From Drosophila pseudoobscura (taxonomy: Eukaryota > Arthropoda > Insecta > Diptera > Drosophilidae): 64,000 bases of DNA. Each line of letters begins with the position of its first letter. Positions within the stretch are counted from its first letter, which is position 1. Where the stretch lies: the NCBI RefSeq assembly GCF_009870125.1, contig NC_046683.1:58543869-58607868 (forward strand), written 5' to 3'. The position numbers and the translations under genes are program-made. This document shows positions 60,342 to 64,000 of the stretch, piece after piece. Under the pieces are notes generated by a model. That model had not been told where the DNA came from and made no database searches. It saw nothing but the letters and a program-made list of their open reading frames with translations.

Positions 60342-62916
60342 GTTTTAAAGTTTTTAAATGCTAAAAAGAAGAAGAATTTAACGGAAGAAAATATTATTTT
60401 AGCTTCAAGCGTAAGTTTGCTCAGCATTTATGCATGTACTTTCCTTATTTTCCCTGCAAATATTACGCATACGCAATGCGGACCGGCCCTAATTAGAAGA
60501 CAGTAAATATCCAGCAAGCAGGCACTTGATTACCAGACTCGGAATTCGGTATCATTAAGCGCAGCAGACAACAGGAGAACAACAGCAGGCGCTTTTTGGA
60601 CAATCAAAGTCTGCTCCAAACAAACTTCATATTACGTATACGCCGGGGATGGTCCTCATATTCCACGGATCTCCCCTGCTCGTGTTATGTATCCTGCTGC
60701 TCCTGCCGAGTCTGGCTTAGTGTTAGTGGCAATCAAAGGTAGAAATGTCTATGTCCCTCGCCAATTAGATGGATTTACGAGCATGTGGCAATCCCTCCCT
60801 CATTCAGCCAGCACGCAGCACCTGCTCTCTTAAGCCTTTCGATATGAGAATAATTGCAGCTCTTTTTATGGCTCATCCTTCTCCTGCTCCTCACTCTGGT
60901 TTGGGTTGCCATGACCGCCTTTGGGGCGGCTTAATTAATGCACTTGCGCGTTAATTCAACTCAATGGCAGGAGGCGGTGCTGGTGTTTTCAGGCAGCCAG
61001 AAGAACAGCATTAAGTGCTCACTCAAGTTAAATTACTTTGACTGATGAATGGGAGGAGCAGCAGCAGCAATAGCTGCAGCAGCAGCAGCATCAGCAGAGC
61101 GTGCAGGACAGAACCCATCCAGGAAGAGAAGCAGATAATGACCGTCTCGACATTTTTACAGGCAGCATGAAGCGATTTCTGCTTGAATACGCTTCATTCG
61201 TTGATTCGTTCATTCAAATTTTTTGTTGGTCCCTTTTTAATTATTAAATCAATTGTGCGAAATTCAATTAAAATCTTTGCACAGCAGTAGGGACATGCCG
61301 TCGATTCGCATCGCATCGCATCGTATCGATGCCTGGAGCATGCTCAATTACATTCCGACATCTGTACAAATATGATAAACTTCCAGCATCGTATCGTTTG
61401 CAGCTTGTTTATTTTCGGGATCCGACCCCTCAAAGGGAATGGGGGATGCGATGGGGAATGGTGGTTGGGATGGCCACTCTGCCTTTGACAGCCCGCTTAT
61501 TGCATATTGTCACAAAACTGTCTCGAGATACATCGCAAAAATCAAGAGCAACAAGCGGCCACAATCTTTTCGTTTCGTGTCGAGAAAGGACATTCGTGAG
61601 GGACAAGCCCAGAAAAGGACTTACCAGGGAAGGGACACAAACGATTTCAGATACACCCTGAAAACAGAAAATGGAATTTCGCCCTCAGGTAATCAATTTC
61701 ACTTGTGGAACGAGCACTGCACACACCGCGAGGCAGGATATCCCATATACCATATAGCATGTCCCATATATCCCATATCCTCTCTGTAAGTGACAGCCTC
61801 TCGCCCTGTGAAATGATATTAAAAGTTATTGTGCATATTTATAAATTTAATTTCACAGAGATACAGAGCAGCAGAAATCACTGCAGGACATTTCCGAGGT
61901 GGAGCAGCATCGTAAATGGCAGGAATTCCATTCCATGCGCTCAATATTCTTATGGTTTTTTAACATCTCTCCAGCCTCCCATCTCCGTTGTTCCCTCTGT
62001 CTCTCTGCCTCTGGTGCACATTTCATACACGCTTTGTCTCTTAAGCGGCGGTTATAAAAACAAAGGATACCAGAGATACTCGCACGACAAGATACTCGTA
62101 CTTTCAGGCAGAAGTGTCGCGTCGGTCGCCCCGTCAAGTGGCAGAATTTAATGGTCGTCGAGGTGGTGGCAGCCCTGAGTGGCATATGGTAGAGAGATGT
62201 TGGCCTTACAGGTGCAACATTTGGCTCTGACTAATTGAGTGCCTGAAATAAAATTGAAAGGCAGCAATGTGTCTAATTTCTGTCAATGTTTTGTAGGCTC
62301 TCAAAATAAAGGTAGTTGATGGCAGCAGCTTCAGGTAGAAAATAATTGCAGTAGGAAAATCTTTCATAGCAACCACATTGTCACCTGACATTCATTATTT
62401 GTATTCACACTCATTAAGCATGCACTCATAATTCGCTCATAATTATTCAATAATATTAAATCAACTCAGACAATGGACAGAAACAGGGACAGGGATTAAA
62501 TGTCAGCAACAATCTGGATTGCAGTCGGCTACAGCGAAAGCAACAAAAACCATTTACTCGGGCTACTCGTATTTTTTTGTGCCTTTGGCCAGGGATTTTA
62601 TGTAATGCAAACACTTTGACTTAATTAAAATGGCAATGGCAAACAAAAGGCTGCATTGCACTGCATGGGGAAAAAGAGAGGGAAAACCCGAGCAAACAAT
62701 GAAGAAAATACATTGTTTTGATAACTTGGACACAAAATTGGCTTTCCTCGGCAGAACAGAACAGAGTCCCAACTAAAATTACACAAATTTTTGTAGTCAG
62801 GCTATTAATTTTCTAACGCAGAGGCCAAGAGAAAGATACGAGTATATTGTGCGCCCTGTTCTCGGTTACGTTTTTTGGTGAAATTACCAACACTCTGATG
62901 GTTTTGTATACAAAAG
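60342..62916. other. Noncoding region downstream of YLPP gene 2
   Basis: No gene seen. It contains ATTACGCATACGC (60462-60474), an exact ATTACGTATACGCCG (60631-60645), CAG repeats (61059-61095), CATCG repeats (61308-61330) and CCATATA repeats (61740-61782). ORFs at 61329-62151 overlap each other in different frames and lack coding character. Confidence 0.55.
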
Positions 62917-63148
62917 TTTATTTTAATACTCGCCGAAGACTGTGTACATATATTGTTGTTGGTTTCTGGGACCGACTCAGTTGTCCAAGAGGGAATTCAA
63001 GTACCAGGACCAGTATCGTATGCAATTTTGAAATCATATTCTATCCTAGTTACTAGTAAGTGAACAGGTAGGTTGCCATGCCATTTGATCTAGAAGTTGA
63101 CTATTTGGAAGCCGTTTAGCCTTCATATTTAATGACTGCCAGCGAGAA

Positions 63149-63245
63149 TCAAATAGTGGTATTGACTGATCCGACTGCTGGCCACGTCAAAGAAGCTCCG
63201 ATGAAATCATAGCCATCTTCTTCTTCCAGTTTTCCTCTCTGACGG
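63149..63245 (-). CDS. Candidate terminal exon of an unidentified minus-strand gene
   Basis: A T-rich acceptor (gcgttttcttatagcgcttag) precedes 97 nt that read RQRGKLEEEDGYDFIGASLT and continue WPAVGSVNTTI to a TGA at 63149-63151. The first base would complete a codon from an upstream exon. A minus-strand AATAAA follows at 62917-62922, a plausible 3' UTR of about 230 nt. I do not recognise the protein and cannot find its upstream exons before the window ends. The opposite strand also has a short Lys/Arg-rich open frame ending in TAATAAATAAATA near 63338, so strand choice is uncertain. Confidence 0.35.
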
Positions 63246-64000
63246 CTAAGCGCTATAAGAAAACGCACAGGCAAAAGATTGGTAAGGCTCGCTCGTCTCT
63301 GACGAGGACGGAGAAGATGAAGAATGAAGCTACCTAATAAATAAATATATTTTAATGTTTTATATATATATGTACCATTTTGAGAAATATATATTTTAAT
63401 GTTTGGAATTTAGTTTGGTCACAAGTTATGAGAAGAAATCAAAACGGTGGCCACAACCGAAGTACTTTCTTCCCAACCTAAAATTGATCACGTCCACTTG
63501 CGTACAAATTGTGGCTGAAATGGAATCGGGAACATGGGCATGGCATGTGGCAGGTGTGTGCTAGTTTTGTGGCAAAATGAAAGGTTGCAATGAAAAATGA
63601 TTTCCAGCAGTAGTTTGGGCTCCAGTTTGGGGCCTTGGCTATGCGACTCTGCTTTTTGTACCCTTGCAACGTACGCAACCCAAAATTCATGTTACACAAG
63701 CCTGATGCTGATGCTAAATGATGGAATACCTAGATGTGGGCTCCTCTGGTGGTCGGTTTTAAGTGAACAGAGTTGGGAGAACATAACCACTCTCTAATTA
63801 GTGATGCGAAAATGTTGTGTCCATAACTGCTGTCCGTTTGACCAACTCTGGGTAATCCAAGCCGGCACTGCTGACCATTAAATTTTATCCCGGCTGGCAA
63901 ACAAGGCCTAATAATTAACCAATTACCTGGCCGCACTTCAAAGCACTCCTGCTACCCCGAAAATCAAGTTGGTCGGTTCTTGGGTTACACACTCCCAAAT
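63246..64000. other. Right edge of window, no supported feature
   Basis: A/T-rich with TATATA runs and a duplicated 'atatattttaatgttt' (63345-63360 and 63388-63403). If 63149-63245 is a real terminal exon, this would be its intron. Confidence 0.45.

Noticed and set aside
61329..62151. Three overlapping plus-strand ORFs of 110-148 codons
   Set aside because: Mutually overlapping in different frames without coding bias.

Overview
This is an insect nuclear genome window, almost certainly from a Drosophila species. It has short canonical introns inside genes, long introns rich in poly-A/T, GAGA and CA repeats, TATA/Inr/DPE core promoters, and two genes that I recognise as Drosophila homologues. 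In D. melanogaster these two (scarlet at 73A and Ac78C at 78C) lie on the same arm (3L, Muller element D) but are not neighbours. The window therefore comes from a different species, or from a chromosome with rearranged order within Muller D. I cannot name the species from sequence alone.

Layout. (1) 1-3829: right-hand end of a tandem array of a 319-bp satellite-like unit, with a two-variant higher-order pattern and diverged edge units; it runs off the left edge. (2) 4371-7100, plus strand: scarlet, an ABCG half-transporter for eye pigment precursors; seven coding exons, 668 aa, with an Inr+DPE core promoter and one GC-AG intron. (3) 7101-30550, minus strand, tail to tail with scarlet: an AC8-type membrane adenylyl cyclase (Ac78C orthologue). 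I reconstructed 27 coding exons whose phases all join, giving 1903 aa from the ATG at 30534. (4) 30551-52600: long 5' part of the same gene. It holds a TATA+Inr promoter with a 5' exon (45365-45599), a 68-nt exon (38311-38378) and a candidate first coding exon (52377-52511). The last two join exon A (30313-30550) in one open frame and would extend the protein to 1976 aa. (5) 46725-47416, minus strand: a small secreted YLPP-repeat protein gene, nested in that intron if the distal exon belongs to Ac78C. (6) 59419-60263, plus strand: a second, related YLPP-repeat gene. (7) 60264-64000: mostly noncoding, with one candidate terminal exon of an unknown minus-strand gene at 63149-63245.

Functionally the genes are independent: pigment transport (scarlet), cAMP synthesis (Ac78C) and two secreted, probably cuticle or matrix, proteins. 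The unexplained signals best worth following up are the 319-bp array beside scarlet, a near-palindromic 15-mer (ATTACGTATACGCCG) present in three exact and several near copies (one inside an Ac78C exon), recurrent TACCCT...AGGGTA inverted repeats, and the distal exons of Ac78C. I found no CRISPR array, tRNA or rRNA, and no intact transposon.
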